Counted from the stretch's first letter, positions 1 to 9,852 are shown. The stretch is 64,000 nt of DNA from Aradus depressus (GCA_963662175.1 OY759226.1:27496065-27560064), one strand, 5' to 3'. Notes: generated by a model not told the origin, from the sequence alone. Program-made: numbers and translations.

Positions 1-25
1 AGTTACCACCAGGTTTTCTTAAATT

Positions 26-166
26 CTACAGGAAAATCAATATGAAGAGGTCCTTCCCCACACACGGCGTGTCCTCTTTGCGACTGTGGTGTATGTGGCC
101 TTTAGCCAACTCCGTGATCATCTCTGCACGCAACTCTCCAGCATATAATCTTACAAATAGTGGTTC
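26..166 (-). CDS. possible exon or gene fragment, unrecognised
   Basis: On the minus strand there is an open frame of about 47 codons ending in TAG at 26-28. Its composition looks coding: it begins EPLFVRLYAGELRAEM and continues with charged residues including HIHHSRKED. An upstream in-frame TAA lies near 185, and an AG that could serve as acceptor precedes GAACCA near 166. I do not recognise the family. It lies downstream of the OBP exons on the same strand, so it could be a neighbouring gene, a last exon or a relic. No donor or poly-A signal decides between these. Confidence 0.3.
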   Translation of the reverse strand, partial: EPLFVRLYAGELRAEMITELAKGHIHHSRKEDTPCVGKDLFILIFL

Positions 167-169
167 CTT

Positions 170-461
170 GCATACAGCGTATTGTTATTTTTTAGACTGA
201 TTAAATTAAAACAAGCGATTGTAAATATAATTAGGAACATTTTTTGTTAAGAACTAATTTTTCGATAGGACTAACCGTTTTCTCATAAATCAAGCAATTT
301 CAAAAAAAAAAAAAAAAAGATTTCAGGACAGTTTTTGGCATGTTTTTCACAAATCCGGCGAAAAATGGTATCTCATATCTCTGTGGCTTTTAGTATTCTC
401 TATTACTTTTATTTGAAGAAATGTTTGATAAGGTCATAAATTATAAGGGGTATCTTGTAAG
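170..461. other. AT-rich intergenic stretch, nothing recognised
   Basis: This stretch is AT-rich with a 17-base A run at about 303-319. I see no exon, tRNA-like box or terminal repeat. Confidence 0.6.
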
Positions 462-590
462 ATCTCCAACGGTGGAGGCAATGTGAGTGCTGAAGACCTC
501 CTGGAGATAATGCGGAGGATGAACGAGGTACACGATATACAGACCCGAGGCACCACACTCTCCTTCCAGATCCCAAGGCACACGAGATGA
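462..590 (+). CDS. possible short terminal exon
   Basis: An open frame of 42 codons ends in TGA at 588-590 and reads ISNGGGNVSAEDLLEIM, then RRMNEVHDIQTRGTT. The composition is helix-forming and gene-like. The preceding acceptor (TTGTAAG) is weak, and no partner exon is visible. It could equally be a transposon relic. I do not recognise a family. Confidence 0.22.
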   Translation: MSNGGGNVSAEDLLEIMRRMNEVHDIQTRGTTLSFQIPRHTR

Positions 591-779
591 GTGTGGCTAT
601 GCAGACGGTGAGAATGCAGTAGACCAGGAAGCTGGGCTATCTCCTGGAGATGTTCGTAGATGTTTGTAGATGAGATAAATGAGAAAATGGATACGAATAT
701 ACTATAAAAGATAGACTCGATAATAAAAGCCTCCTATCATAATGATCTCGTAAAGCTACTGTAGCCACTATTAGCTATT

Positions 780-1500
780 TTATAGAAAACAAGAAAATAG
801 TTGAAACTGTCACACGAAGATAGTCAAATGAAATAAATATAAAATAAAATAGATCTCTAGAAGTAAATAGTAAATGTTAAAAACAGGCAATCAGTAAAAC
901 GATATAATAAACTAGTGGAAAATAATAAAGAGAAATAACAAAATAAACATAGAAAAGTTAGAAAAACAATGAATAATAATGTGTAACATGATAACAATAA
1001 TGACTTGTATATGAATGAATTGTAAAAAACTGGACTGATGAAACAGAAGAGTGACAATCTGTCCAGTGGAGTGAGAGACTTTAGGAAGACGAGAACTATC
1101 TCATAGGAGCCAGCCTTAGGAATCAGAGGTTTGTTGAGTTAGGAGATAATGGGAAAGTAGGGACTTGAATGAAAGGAGAGTAGGAGCAAGGCGAATCTGG
1201 AGAGGGAGAGAGTTCCAGAGGGAGTTAGCCTGGATAAGGAAGGAGTTGTGGTAGGTTGTTGTCCTGTGGGAAGGGAGGTAAAGATCAGAGGGACGTGATC
1301 TGGTGGATATGGGATTTAAATTGGAGCATTTGGAAGATGTAGGAGGGCTTTTGGGAAGATATGGTTTGATAGAGAAAGGAGCCTAGGAAATATTGTCGAT
1401 GAGAGGATGGGAAGAGCCATTTTAGGTCGGTATAGGACCTAGTAATAGAAGAGTGTCTGGGGAGCCCAAAGATGAATCTTAGAAAGGAATTCATGACTCA
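780..1500 (-). mobile_element. non-LTR retrotransposon 3' end (RT C-terminus plus AT-rich 3' UTR)
   Basis: Read on the minus strand, about 1494-1285 encodes a reverse-transcriptase C-terminal segment (FLRFIFGLPRH, then a YTDLKWL motif and R-Q-F-L-G). After a one-base frameshift near 1290 it continues with SLWNSLPLQIRLAPTLL and ends in a stop near 1117. The W-N-S-L-P motif followed by a short tail is typical of the end of non-LTR ORF2 proteins. The AT-rich stretch down to about 780 is a plausible 3' UTR. The copy is 5'-truncated and dead. A related copy lies at 10706-11522. Confidence 0.7.
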
Positions 1501-1542
1501 AATGGGTGGAGTTAGTGGGTTCGGGGGAGAACCTAGGTTGGC

Positions 1543-1715
1543 CTAAGTTTTCACCGAAATATTTTCAATATATAGTACTGTAGATATATTTATATTTATT
1601 TTTACTGGGTACAATATGGCGTTGAAGTAAAACAAAAGATATATTTTGGTTTGAGTAGCGATCATCTCTGTTGGGATTGTTGCTGCCTCAAGATGGGCAA
1701 AGCAACCAAGGATGT
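1543..1715. other. sequence 3' of the candidate OBP last exon
   Basis: If 1716-1769 is the last OBP exon, this is 3' UTR or downstream flank on the minus strand. It is AT-rich and contains TTTATT on the plus strand, which reads AATAAA in gene orientation, near 1595. No other feature is seen. Confidence 0.3.
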
Positions 1716-1769
1716 CTACGTTTGGTTGAGAAAATATCTCCTTCTGTCCTCCTCCTCGGTGTTGACAAA
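1716..1769 (-). CDS. candidate terminal exon of the OBP gene
   Basis: On the minus strand, a T-rich tract and TCTTTAG acceptor are followed by an in-phase-0 open frame FVNTEEEDRRRYFLNQT and TAG. The preceding OBP exon (3584-3660) also ends in phase 0 (GCC GAA CAA|GTAAG), so the join would add 17 residues after the sixth cysteine, a normal tail length for the family. The phase match is one-in-three by chance, so this is a candidate only. The alternative is read-through of the 3584-3660 frame to its own nearby stop. Confidence 0.4.
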   Translation of the reverse strand, partial: FVNTEEEDRRRYFLNQT

Positions 1770-1789
1770 CTAAAGACATAATAAAATTA

Positions 1790-2105
1790 ATAAAAAATCA
1801 ATGAAACGACATTTTACAGGATATCACAAAACATTCGGTTAATACTCTCATAAAGTATATTAATAGAGGTTCGCATATTCATTATTCAAAACCTCATAAA
1901 TAAATAAAGTATCACTATGGACATCCATGAACCACAATAATTTAAAAAAAAAAAAAAAGTTTTATTTCTCCAGCTTTAAGAAATAAAGGGTAAGTTATAC
2001 AATATAACCAGTCAGGAATTCGCTGGTGAGTTTTCAACGGAATTCATGTTTTCCGATTTCCTGATTGCAAAAAAAATATTAAATTAAAAAAGTTTTAAAA
2101 ATCCC
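1790..2105. other. AT-rich spacer with a fragment of interspersed repeat family G
   Basis: Mostly AT-rich DNA. Between about 2010 and 2075 is a reverse-oriented piece of repeat family G: a GAGTTTTCAACGGAATT segment followed by CATGTTTTCCGA. No exon seen. Confidence 0.5.
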
Positions 2106-2107
2106 AA

Positions 2108-2335
2108 CACTCCAAGTCTCTAGCTGTAATAGAGGCCGAGATCCCTACACAGGCTCTGATGAAACCTGAATATCTTGGAGGCGACATATCTTATTTCCAC
2201 CAAACATGGCTAAGAACCATCTCGCAAATACCAGCTTTTGAAACGAAGAAACCTCTTTGAAATCGGTTCAGCCGTCTTGGAGCTACGATGCCACAAACAG
2301 ACAAACGCTTCAAACTTATAACACCCCTCCTTTTG
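2108..2335 (+). mobile_element. RTE-like retrotransposon 3' end, copy 1
   Basis: This segment shares over 150 bases with 2716-2945. It contains GAAATCGGTTCAGCCGT, then TTGGAGCTACGATGCCAC and an ACAGACAAACG stretch ending TTATAACACCCC. That layout (AAATCGG-CAGCCGT, an ACAGACA run, then TTATAACACCCCTC) is the usual 3' end of RTE-clade non-LTR elements in insects. No reverse-transcriptase frame is present, so it is a short 3' remnant. A SINE sits directly after it. Confidence 0.55.
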
Positions 2336-2675
2336 GCGCTGGTAGCTCAGTGGTATGCGTGCTTGTCTTCTGAGCTCAAGAACATGGGTTCGAATCCCGA
2401 CCGAGACCCTTAGTTTATCTGGGAGGTAAAATAAACTTAAGCATGCCGTCCTTCGGATGGGATGTTAAGCGATGGTCCCGAGCCTGTACGATGTCAGGTA
2501 CTCGTTAAAGACCCCCCTGCCGTAGGTGAATAAAAATTTAGGGTAGGCAAAATTTAGGACTCCCACAGTAGCGTCGGGCTCATGTCAACCAGAGTGACGA
2601 AAGAGCGCTCTGGTAGTAGGCGATATGATCTCTTAGTTAACTACGGCTTTAAAGCCCGGCCATGACAACACAAAA
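2336..2675 (+). mobile_element. tRNA-derived SINE, full-length copy 1
   Basis: The head is tRNA-like: A box TAGCTCAGTGG and B box GGTTCGAATCC, about 35 bases apart, as for a pol III promoter. The head ends do not pair as a tRNA acceptor stem, so it is not a tRNA gene. The body holds a central hairpin domain (GCCGTCCTTCGGATGGGA, stem arms pairing around TTCGGAT), then GGTACTCGTTAAAGAC, TTTAGGGTAGGCAAAATT and CGAAAGAGCGCTCTGG. The same order recurs at 3704, 44677 (inverted), 45483 and 47304. It lies between two copies of an RTE-like 3' end. Confidence 0.85.
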
Positions 2676-2715
2676 AATAAACTTTGCGGGGCTTGGCCTT
2701 ATAAACATTTTAGCT

Positions 2716-2945
2716 CAAACTCCAAGTCTCTAGCTGTAATAGAGGCCGAGATCCCTACACAGACTCTGATGAAACCTGAAGATCTTGGGAACATCATACC
2801 CGATTTCCACCAAACATGGCTAAGAACCATCTCGCAAATAGCAGTTTTTGAAAAAAATAACCAGCTTTGAAATCGGGTCAGCCTTCTTCGAGCTATCATG
2901 CAACAGACAGAGACACACAAACAAAGGCTTCAAACTTAAAAAAAT
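2716..2945 (+). mobile_element. RTE-like retrotransposon 3' end, copy 2
   Basis: A diverged copy of 2108-2335 beginning with the same CTCCAAGTCTCTAGCTGTAA segment. It ends in an ACAGACAGAGACACACAAAC-like run. Its position directly after the SINE makes the pair look like a duplication with a SINE between the copies. Confidence 0.5.
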
Positions 2946-2949
2946 AATT

Positions 2950-3583
2950 ACATTAAAAATTTAAAAACCTCCGACACAAATTTTTTTTAATTACGAAACG
3001 TGAATAATACATAGAAATGGCCGAATGCTAAATATTTCTTTCGGAATTTCTGATAAAATTTAAGATTAAATTACAAAATGTTATTAAAATGAAAAGTTCA
3101 GCTCGTTCAATCCAACATCCAAATTGGTTCACTTATGCAAAACTTATTCTGGATATGAAATTTTTAAATAAAGCCATTAATGGAGCCTTCTTGAAATTGA
3201 AGGAAATTTAGAAACCCCCCACTCCTCATGAAGCTATCGTTTAGATTTCGTTCGAAATTTCCCCTATGAGACAATCCACAGATATATAAAGTTGCATCCT
3301 TCATCAAAATTATTGTATTTAGACCTCTCTAAATCTCCCCTCGGAGGTTTTTTTTTGCAGAAAAATTTCAGAATAATTAAAGTATACGAGGCGTCAAAAC
3401 ACCAGCTTCCATACAATTCTCTTTTAGTAACTTAATTTCTGGGATGAGGGATTAGCAAATTGTCATGGTGACTGTGCAGCGAGGGACCAGCCACTGCACT
3501 GACATACGTCTTACACTTCCCTTTAGATCTGTCATTTACCCGTGCAACGCCGGCCAGTATTCAATAAAAATAATTTTTCTTAC
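2950..3583. other. putative OBP intron between exons 3584-3660 and 1716-1769
   Basis: AT-rich DNA without recognisable repeat boundaries, continuing the presumed last intron of the minus-strand OBP gene. A short plus-strand open frame near 3465-3674 is a shadow of the OBP exon. Confidence 0.4.
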
Positions 3584-3660
3584 TTGTTCGGCACTAGTTC
3601 GAAGACAGTCGAAAACAAATTTGGCAGTATCACATGTAGTCATAGGTGGTTTTACAGGTA
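3584..3660 (-). CDS. odorant-binding protein exon with cysteines C5 and C6
   Basis: A minus-strand exon of 77 bases bounded by TTTGTTTAG acceptor and GTAAG donor. Joined to 5023-5149 in phase 1 it reads VPVKPPMTTCDTAKFVFDCL then RTSAEQ. The two cysteines are separated by exactly eight residues, the invariant C5-x8-C6 spacing of classic insect OBPs, and C4 to C5 is eleven residues, within the family range. OBPs are small secreted helical proteins that carry hydrophobic odorants or other ligands in sensillum lymph or haemolymph. The exon sits between two SINE/RTE clusters that occupy its introns. Which OBP this is cannot be told. Confidence 0.8.
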
Positions 3661-3703
3661 CTAAACAAAAATAACAGAGGATTAATAATAAAAAGATATA
3701 GAA

Positions 3704-4035
3704 GGCGCCGGTAGCTCAGTGGTATGCGTGCTTGCCTTCTGAGCTCAAGATCGTGGGTTCGAAACCCGGCCGAGGCTCTTAGTTTATTTTATCAGGGAGG
3801 TAAAATAAACTTAAGCACGCCGTCCTTCAGATGGGACGTTAAGCGATGGTACCGAGCCTGTACGATGTTAGGTACTCGTTAAAGACCCCCTACCCTAGGT
3901 GAATAAAAATTTAGAGTAGGCAAAATTTAGGACTTCCACAGTAGAGTCGGGCTCATGTCCACCAGAGTGACGAAAGAGCACTCTGGTAGGAGGCGTAGTT
4001 AGAGCCCGGGCATGAGTCAAAATAAGGGGAAAATT
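3704..4035 (+). mobile_element. tRNA-derived SINE, full-length copy 2
   Basis: Same family as 2336: A box TAGCTCAGTGG, B box GGTTCGAAACC, central hairpin, ACTCGTTAAAGACC segment and the CCAGAGTGACGAAAGAGC tail. It lies about 45 bases upstream, in gene sense, of the acceptor of OBP exon 3584-3660, so it is inside an OBP intron in antisense orientation. Confidence 0.85.
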
Positions 4036-4267
4036 GTATACTATCATGCATATAACAGAATACAATTTGGATCCTCCCTCCAGTCTCCTTACTGCAGTGC
4101 AGGTTCTCCTGTCGTACATATGTTACTGCTAATATCGGTGAGGTAGCCAATATCGACAAGAGCTTCCTATTATCGATATTAGCTCAGTAGACTGGTCAAT
4201 GTCGAATAATTTCATGCTTGATTTCCGTCTTTATCTAGACTCCTGTTAGCTAGTATCGTCAATGGCT

Positions 4268-4627
4268 ATCGACCGCTGTTAATGTTGGCAGAAGGCCGTC
4301 CTTTGGATGGGACGTTAAGCGATGGTTTCGACTCGTTATAGATCCCTACGCTAGGTGAAAAAACCAAGGTAGACAACATTTAGTAGAGTCGGCCTCATGT
4401 TCACCACAATGACAAAAGAACGCTCTGGTAGTAGGCGATATGATATTCGTAGTTGAAGGGCATAAGTCACAATAACTAACAACCTCCCGCTCTTTCGGAT
4501 ACATGATAATTTGTGTATGTGAAGATTCATAATCGGGGCAGTTGTTCCATATCATATCATGGAAGAGCGATCTGGTAGTAGGCGATATGATCTCGCAGTT
4601 AAAGCCCGGGCATGAGTCATAATAATT
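4268..4627 (+). mobile_element. SINE-family fragments without tRNA head
   Basis: Starts at the central hairpin domain (GGCCGTCCTTTGGATGGGAC) and carries the ACTCGTTATAGA and GTCGGCCTCATGTTCACCA segments. A second partial tail begins near 4560 (GAGCGATCTGGTAGTAGGCG). It is truncated and rearranged relative to 3704-4035. Confidence 0.65.
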
Positions 4628-4636
4628 AAAAAGATA

Positions 4637-4975
4637 CAAGTTGTCGGTGAATCACCGGTAATTGACTTCCCCAGCAAAAATTAATCCATTAAGTTTTCTC
4701 TCTCCCTCCAAAATCAATGGACCGGACTAAAACTTTATAGTTGACTTAGTGAGGTGCTTCTGAATGCTCCACACATCAGGGTAGTTGAGTCGAGCCCCCT
4801 TAAATTTACATATGAAATTTCGTGTCATGATGACATTTCAATGGCTGTTATTGTTTTTGTGTTAAGCGCCCCCATCCCCGTTGTCCTTATGGACATGAAA
4901 TTTTGTGGAATACTCATTGAATTTCTGACAGATTACATAACTTCCCGTATACTTCGTAGCTGGGGAACTAAAACT
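4637..4975 (+). repeat. interspersed repeat family G, near-complete copy
   Basis: Begins with a short odd palindrome GTCGGTGAATCACCGG, then ACTTCCCCAGC and TTTTCTCTCTCCCTCC. It ends with ACATAACTTCCCGTATACTT and CGTAGC. The same two ends recur in both orientations many times in the window (for example 43213, 44243, 48180, 53890). No coding capacity is visible. It lies in the OBP intron next to exon 5023-5149. Confidence 0.6.
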
Positions 4976-5022
4976 GCGTCAATCGGTACAGTCATTTCAC
5001 AAAAATATGGCTCTGTATTTAC

Positions 5023-5149
5023 CTTTTTCACAATCCTTTATAGCTATATTCAATAAAGATGCTTCAACAACATTTTCTACTTCAGTATCCATGGTTTGTT
5101 TCAATATTTCGTACATATTTTTTGGCTGTAACTTATTGTTCGAATCCAT
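5023..5149 (-). CDS. odorant-binding protein exon with cysteine C4
   Basis: A minus-strand exon of 127 bases bounded by CTCTGTTTCAG acceptor and G|GTAAAT donor. It encodes MDSNNKLQPKNMYEILKQTM, then an acidic/hydrophobic helix and IAIKDCEK. The first residues match the segment that follows C3 in OBPs (…LG-M-D-x-N-x-K-L), and the single Cys fits C4 about 40 residues later. The initial Met is probably internal, not the start, because C1-C3 and the signal peptide are missing. The join to 3584-3660 is in phase. No exon carrying C2-x3-C3 could be found between here and 10.3 kb. Confidence 0.78.
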
Positions 5150-5214
5150 CTGAAACAGAGACACATAACAATAATGGCTAAGACGAAAGAAAGGAATGAG
5201 TTAAGTAATGTGAT

Positions 5215-5275
5215 GAATAGCGCCGCTGTCTGCCAATCAGATAGTTCCGGGTTCGAGTCTCAACTTGGTTATTAA
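5215..5275 (+). repeat. tRNA-like (B-box) SINE fragment
   Basis: Contains AGCGCCGCTGTCTGCCAATC and then GGGTTCGAGTCTC, which is B-box-like. The A box is poor and the ends do not form an acceptor stem, so I call it a short SINE relic. Confidence 0.35.
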
Positions 5276-5399
5276 TATTTATATGAATTATAAATAAATA
5301 AGTAACGGACGGGTTTGAATCCCAATGTCGACTGTTAAGGCGAAAGAGGATGACAGAGAGAAACGTCTCATAATCGTAAGTAGTGTATAAAGGCCGGTT

Positions 5400-5850
5400 C
5401 TGTCACCACCACCGCCTCACAGATCCTCCTCCACCACCACCACCACATCTTCTCCATAGACACGTCCCTCCACCACCACCACCACCGAAACTCTGCTCCT
5501 CAAATCTGCTCCTCAATTCTGCTCCTCCACTACAACATCACCGCCTCACAGATCCTCCTCCACCACCACCACCACATCTGCTCCATAGACACGTCCCTCC
5601 ACCACCACCACCACCGAAACTCGGCTCCTCAAATCTGCTCCTCAATTCTGCTCCTCCACTACAACATCACCGCCTCACAGATCCACCACCACCACCACCA
5701 CCACATCTGCTCCATAGACACGTCCTTCCACCACCACCTCCTCACTTGTGCTCCTCAATTCTGCTCCTCCACCACAATATCTGCTCCTCACAGATCCTCC
5801 ACACTTCATCTGCTCCACAGACACATCTTTCCACCTCCACCTCCACCTCA
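5400..5850 (+). repeat. ~126-bp minisatellite rich in CCACCACC (left arm)
   Basis: Three tandem units of roughly 126 bases built from CTCCACCACCACCACCAC, CATAGACACGTCC and CTCAATTCTGCTCCTC. They translate as Pro/His/Leu-rich low-complexity strings in every frame. The same units appear inverted in the right arm (about 7920-8250) with a different count. I read no protein here. Confidence 0.75.
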
Positions 5851-6235
5851 ATTCTGATCCTCCTACTCCCACCGTCGTACATCCCCAGCTCAAATCTCCC
5901 CTCCCCCCTTTGAATCACCCACCATTGTACTTCCCCATCTCGATAAGTTTCCGCTCTCCCCTTTGAATCACCTACCATCGTATTTCCCCACCTAAATAAG
6001 TTTCCACTCTCCCCTTTGAATCACCTACCATCGTACTTCCCCACCTTAATAAGTTTCCACTCTCCCCTTTGAATCACCCACCATCGTACTTCCCCACCTA
6101 AATAAGTTTCCACTCTCCCTCTAAACCCTACTTTAAATTTTTACCCTACCCCTAAATTTTTTTCAATTAGCCTACTAGCGTCTAGAAATCAAATTATTAT
6201 TGATATTAAATCAACTTAAGAAAAAAAAAACAATA

Positions 6236-6310
6236 CCGGACGGGATTCGAACTCACCACGTTCCATTTTGGAGTCTGGCTTGCTAACCCCTCGTCAATCA
6301 TGACATGTTT
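6236..6310 (-). repeat. tRNA-like segment in left fold-back arm
   Basis: On the minus strand: GAGGGGTTAGCAAGCCAGAC followed by GAGTTCGAATCCCGTCC, a B-box match and class-II-like spacing. The mirror copy is at 7490-7556 on the plus strand. It is part of the fold-back element, not an isolated tRNA gene. Confidence 0.5.
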
Positions 6311-6507
6311 GTACAAAGGAGCTGTAATCTAGGTATATAACGTTCGTCATACATTTTCAGATATCAAGTAACAATTTTGATATTTTTTTTTAAGACTGAT
6401 TTCGTGACCTTGAACAGGCACTTGCGAGATCTAGCATGTCGAACCTTGCATTCGAACCTTATCACGTCCTATCATCATCATCATCATCATTGTATTCAGT
6501 ATTATTT

Positions 6508-6840
6508 TAAACTGGAGTATTTTGATGGAAAAATCGCCTACCTACACTTTTGAGCATGCCGTCCTTCGGTGCCTTGAAAAGTATTGCATTTAAAAATATA
6601 ATTCAAAACTCGTCATATTGAGGATGTTGTCCGATTGGAGTAATATGATGGAAAAATCGCCTACCTACACTTTTGAGCATGCCGTCCTTCGGTGCCTTGA
6701 ATAGTATTGCATTTTAAAATATAATTCAAAGCTCATCATATTCAGTATTATTTTAAACTGGAGTAATATGATGGAAAAAAAAAGCATTTATCTTCAATTC
6801 CGAGCACGCTGTCCTTTGGTGTTATTTGTGAATTCTTGTT
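6508..6840 (+). repeat. ~125-bp tandem repeat with SINE-domain hairpin in element spacer
   Basis: Two full units and a partial one in the single-copy centre of the fold-back element. Each has GATGGAAAAATCGCCTACC, then GAGCATGCCGTCCTTCGGTG. The last motif matches the core of the SINE central domain, here outside any SINE body. Confidence 0.65.
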
Positions 6841-8334
6841 TTTTTTATTTCAACAATCATTTATTAGTAATTTTGCGTTTTCTCCAATCTGAAGACATCC
6901 TAGACCATGAAATGGTTTTTGCATGCATTATACATGTTCAAACATGTCGAGACCTATTGTTGCAGGCATACTTCACCAATTTTTATTTCATGATTTAATC
7001 TTACATCCCCACGTCAATTGACACATCCAATGTGCTTCCCCATCTCAATATCCCCGCTCTCCCTCCGATTCACTACTCTCTACTCTCTATCTTCAGTATA
7101 GCGGCGTAGCCAATCCATCTCAATTTTCTCACTTATACTTCCCCACCTAATTCTCCCTTTAAACCTTTTACTCAGACACACATCCAAGCAATTTTCTTTA
7201 GATTTCATCATAGTCCACTACTCTTAGCACCATCATGCTTCGCCCCTGTTCAACACCTACAACCTCTCTAGATAAAAGATAAAATAAAATAATACTGAAT
7301 ACAATGATGATGATGATGATAGGACGTGATAAGGTTCGAATGCAAGGTTCGACATGCTAGATCACGCAAGTGCCTGTTCAAGGTCACGAAATCAGTCTTA
7401 AAAAAAAAATCAAAATTGTTACTTGATATCTGAAAATGTATGACGAACGTTATATACCTAGATTACAGCTCCTTTGTACAAACATGTCATGATAGACGAG
7501 GGGTTAGCAAGCCAGACTCCAAAATGGGACGTGGTGAGTTCGAATCCCGTCCGGTATTGTTTTTTTTTTCTTAAGTTGATTTAATATCAATAATAATTTG
7601 ATTTCTAGACGCTAGTAGGCTAATTGAAAAAAATTTAGGGGTAGGGTAAAAATTTAAAGTAGGGTTTAGAGGGAGAGTGGAAACTTATTTAGGTGGGGAA
7701 GTACGATGGTGGGTGATTCAAAGGGGAGAGTGGAAACTTATTTGGGTGGGGAAGTACGATGGTAGGTGATTCAAAGGGGAGAGTGGAAACTTATTTAGGT
7801 GGGGAAATACGATGGTAGGTGATTCAAAGGGGAGAGCGGAAACTTATCGAGATGGGGAAGTACAATGGTGGGTGATTCAAAGGGGGGAGGGGAGATTTGA
7901 GCTGGGGATGTACGACGGTGGGAGTAGGAGGATCAGAATTGAGGAGCAGAATTGAGGTGGAGGTGGAGGTGGAAAGATGTGTCTGTGGAGCAGATGAAGT
8001 GTGGAGGATCTGGGAGGAGCAGATGTTGTGGTGGAGGAGCAGAATTGAGGTGGAGGTGGAGGTGGAAAGATGTGTCTGTGGAGCAGATGAAGTGTGGAGG
8101 ATCTGGGAGGAGCAGATGTTGTGGTGGAGGAGCAGAATTGAGGAGCAGATTTGAGGAGCCGAGTTTCGGTGGTGGTGGAGGGACGTGTCTATGGAGCAGA
8201 TGTGGTGGTGGTGGTGGAGGAGGATCTGTGAGGCGGTGGTGGTGACAGAACTGGCCTTTATATACTACTATCGTAGAATACATTTCTTGGCTACCCATAT
8301 TTTTGATTTTAATTCTAAAAAATGAATTGCAGAT

Positions 8335-8460
8335 TTTTTCCTTCCTTAAACTTCTATAATACTTCCTTATATGTGTTTCTTAAACTTCTACAATACTTCC
8401 TTATATGTGTTTCTTAAACTTCTATAATACTTCCTTATATGTGTTCTTAAACTTCTCTGG
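8335..8460 (+). repeat. ~36-bp tandem repeat, about three units
   Basis: Units read TTAAACTTCTATAATACTTC followed by CTTATATGTGTTTC. The array then runs into a segment (8455-8620) with a TTCCGGCATTTCTTCC arm and an inverted GAAGAAATGCCGG arm, a fold-back motif shared with 51880-52000 and 53460-53570. Confidence 0.7.
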
Positions 8461-8835
8461 GATGTTGAATTGTTTGTTTTTTCCGGCATTTCTTCCAACG
8501 AAGTTCATCGTTCATAGTGACCAGAAGAAGGAACGTGTAAGAGTCCCGAAATATTGTCAGAAAGAAGAAAAAAGAAGACCTCTAGAAGAAATGCCGGTAA
8601 AAACCAACACTTCCTTATAACCACATCACAAAGGTTATAGAGTTCCTTGATAAAGATGTATATTCCTTCGTAAAAATATATACATAATATTCCTATACAT
8701 ATAATATCATATATTATATTCATTGATAAGAATATTTTTTATAATAATACATAATTTATTATTTTCGGGCGATATAGACAATTGAAATAGATAACAACAC
8801 AACGAAAATAATGATAAAAAGAAATAAACAAAATT

Positions 8836-8995
8836 ACACCTACCCTAGGTGAATAAAAATTTAGGGTAGGCAAAATTTATGACTCCCAGAGTTGAGTCGG
8901 GCTCATGTCCACCAGATTGACGAAAGAGCGCTGTGGTAGTTGGAGATATGACCTCGTAGTAAAAGCCATAATAATGAGTCATAATAACTAACCTA
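8836..8995 (+). mobile_element. SINE tail fragment
   Basis: Carries only the 3' body of the SINE family: CTAGGTGAATAAAAATTTAG, the GGGCTCATGTCCACCAGA segment and the AAGAGCGCT motif. Head and hairpin domain are missing. Confidence 0.7.
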
Positions 8996-9084
8996 ATAAT
9001 ACGTAATAGGACACAGAAATAATGTAAATATTTGGCGCTTGCTGGTTCGAATTAGGGCGAGAGGTTGCCACTTGGAATGTGATG

Positions 9085-9351
9085 CGGCCATTACAGGACA
9101 TTCTTATACCAACCACACTTACAGATTACTCTCTCTCCCCCTTCTCCTTCCCAAAATCATTTCATACTGGCATTACTAGGACGTATATGAAAATAATGAA
9201 TAGGTGGTATTTTTTTTGTTTCATTGTATGCCATAATTCTGAGACTGACATTCTTATACTTAGTAATACCAGTATGAAATGATTTTGGGAAGGGGGAGGG
9301 AGAGAGTGATCTATAATTGTGGTTAGTATAAGAAAGTCCTATAATGGCCGT
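9085..9351. mobile_element. fold-back (MITE-like) element, ~267 bp
   Basis: The left arm CGGCCATTACAGGACATTCT is inverted at the right end as AAGTCCTATAATGGCCG. The arms extend about 95 bases each and include CCCTTCTCCTTCCCAAAATC and its complement. The central loop is about 80 bases. No clear target duplication is seen at the edges. Confidence 0.65.
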
Positions 9352-9359
9352 ATCTTACT

Positions 9360-9850
9360 GGCCGTTACTCATTTTTATCTATTTCATGACATGAAATAGT
9401 AATAACTAGAAATACATAATTATACTTACAATACCGAGTTGGTTCAAAATACACAACTCTAAACACTGAAAAAATAAATAAATAACAATAAAAAATAAAT
9501 AAATAACAATAAAAAAAATAAACTATTGTCAATTGTTATTAATTTTTTTAAACATATAGGTAATATTTATTAATTATGTTTTTGTAATACTTAACACAGT
9601 CGTCGGATAATATTTATTTATAGGTCAGTATTAACAGAATCCAGTATTCGCGCTCTCTATTAGAGTTTCACGTTAGGTAAAAATGTGCCTCCGCATATTG
9701 TGAAATTTCATGAATATCTGATCAACCCCTAAAGAGCTATTATTGTACGTGCTGGGCCGTCAGGGGGAGAGGGGAGGGGGGAATAGAAAAAGACTGCTAA
9801 CTATTCAACGCTTGAGCAGATTTTCAGTCAGTAAACGGGCAGATATGACT
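9360..9850. other. AT-rich stretch with AATAAA-type simple repeats
   Basis: Contains repeated AAATAAATAAATAACAATA blocks near 9470-9530 and otherwise low-complexity DNA. No exon with splice boundaries was found, although the missing OBP exons could lie in this interval. Confidence 0.5.
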
Positions 9851-9852
9851 TT

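Larger units (their letters stand above)
5379..8269. mobile_element. 2.9-kb fold-back element with TSD
   Basis: The left end AGTAGTGTATAAAGGCC and the right end, reverse-complemented, AGTAGTATATAAAGGCC are near-identical, and the inverted arms run about 1.0-1.1 kb inward (5379 to about 6510, and about 7270 to 8269). Each arm contains, in order: a CCACCACCACC-rich minisatellite, a CACCCACCATCGTACTTCCC repeat, a class-II tRNA-like segment and an ATCATCATC run. The element is flanked on both sides by ATCGTA (5373-5378 and 8270-8275), a 6-bp direct repeat consistent with target-site duplication. No transposase frame is visible, so it is non-autonomous. It lies between two minus-strand exons, probably in an intron. 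Confidence 0.8.

Noticed and set aside
3704..3776. tRNA gene
   Set aside because: A and B boxes are good, but the acceptor arms do not pair and a SINE body follows in every copy.
5383..5966. Pro/His-rich open frames in the fold-back left arm, and Gly/Trp-rich mirror frames in the right arm
   Set aside because: They are translations of a CCACCACC minisatellite inside a mobile element and appear in several frames and both strands.
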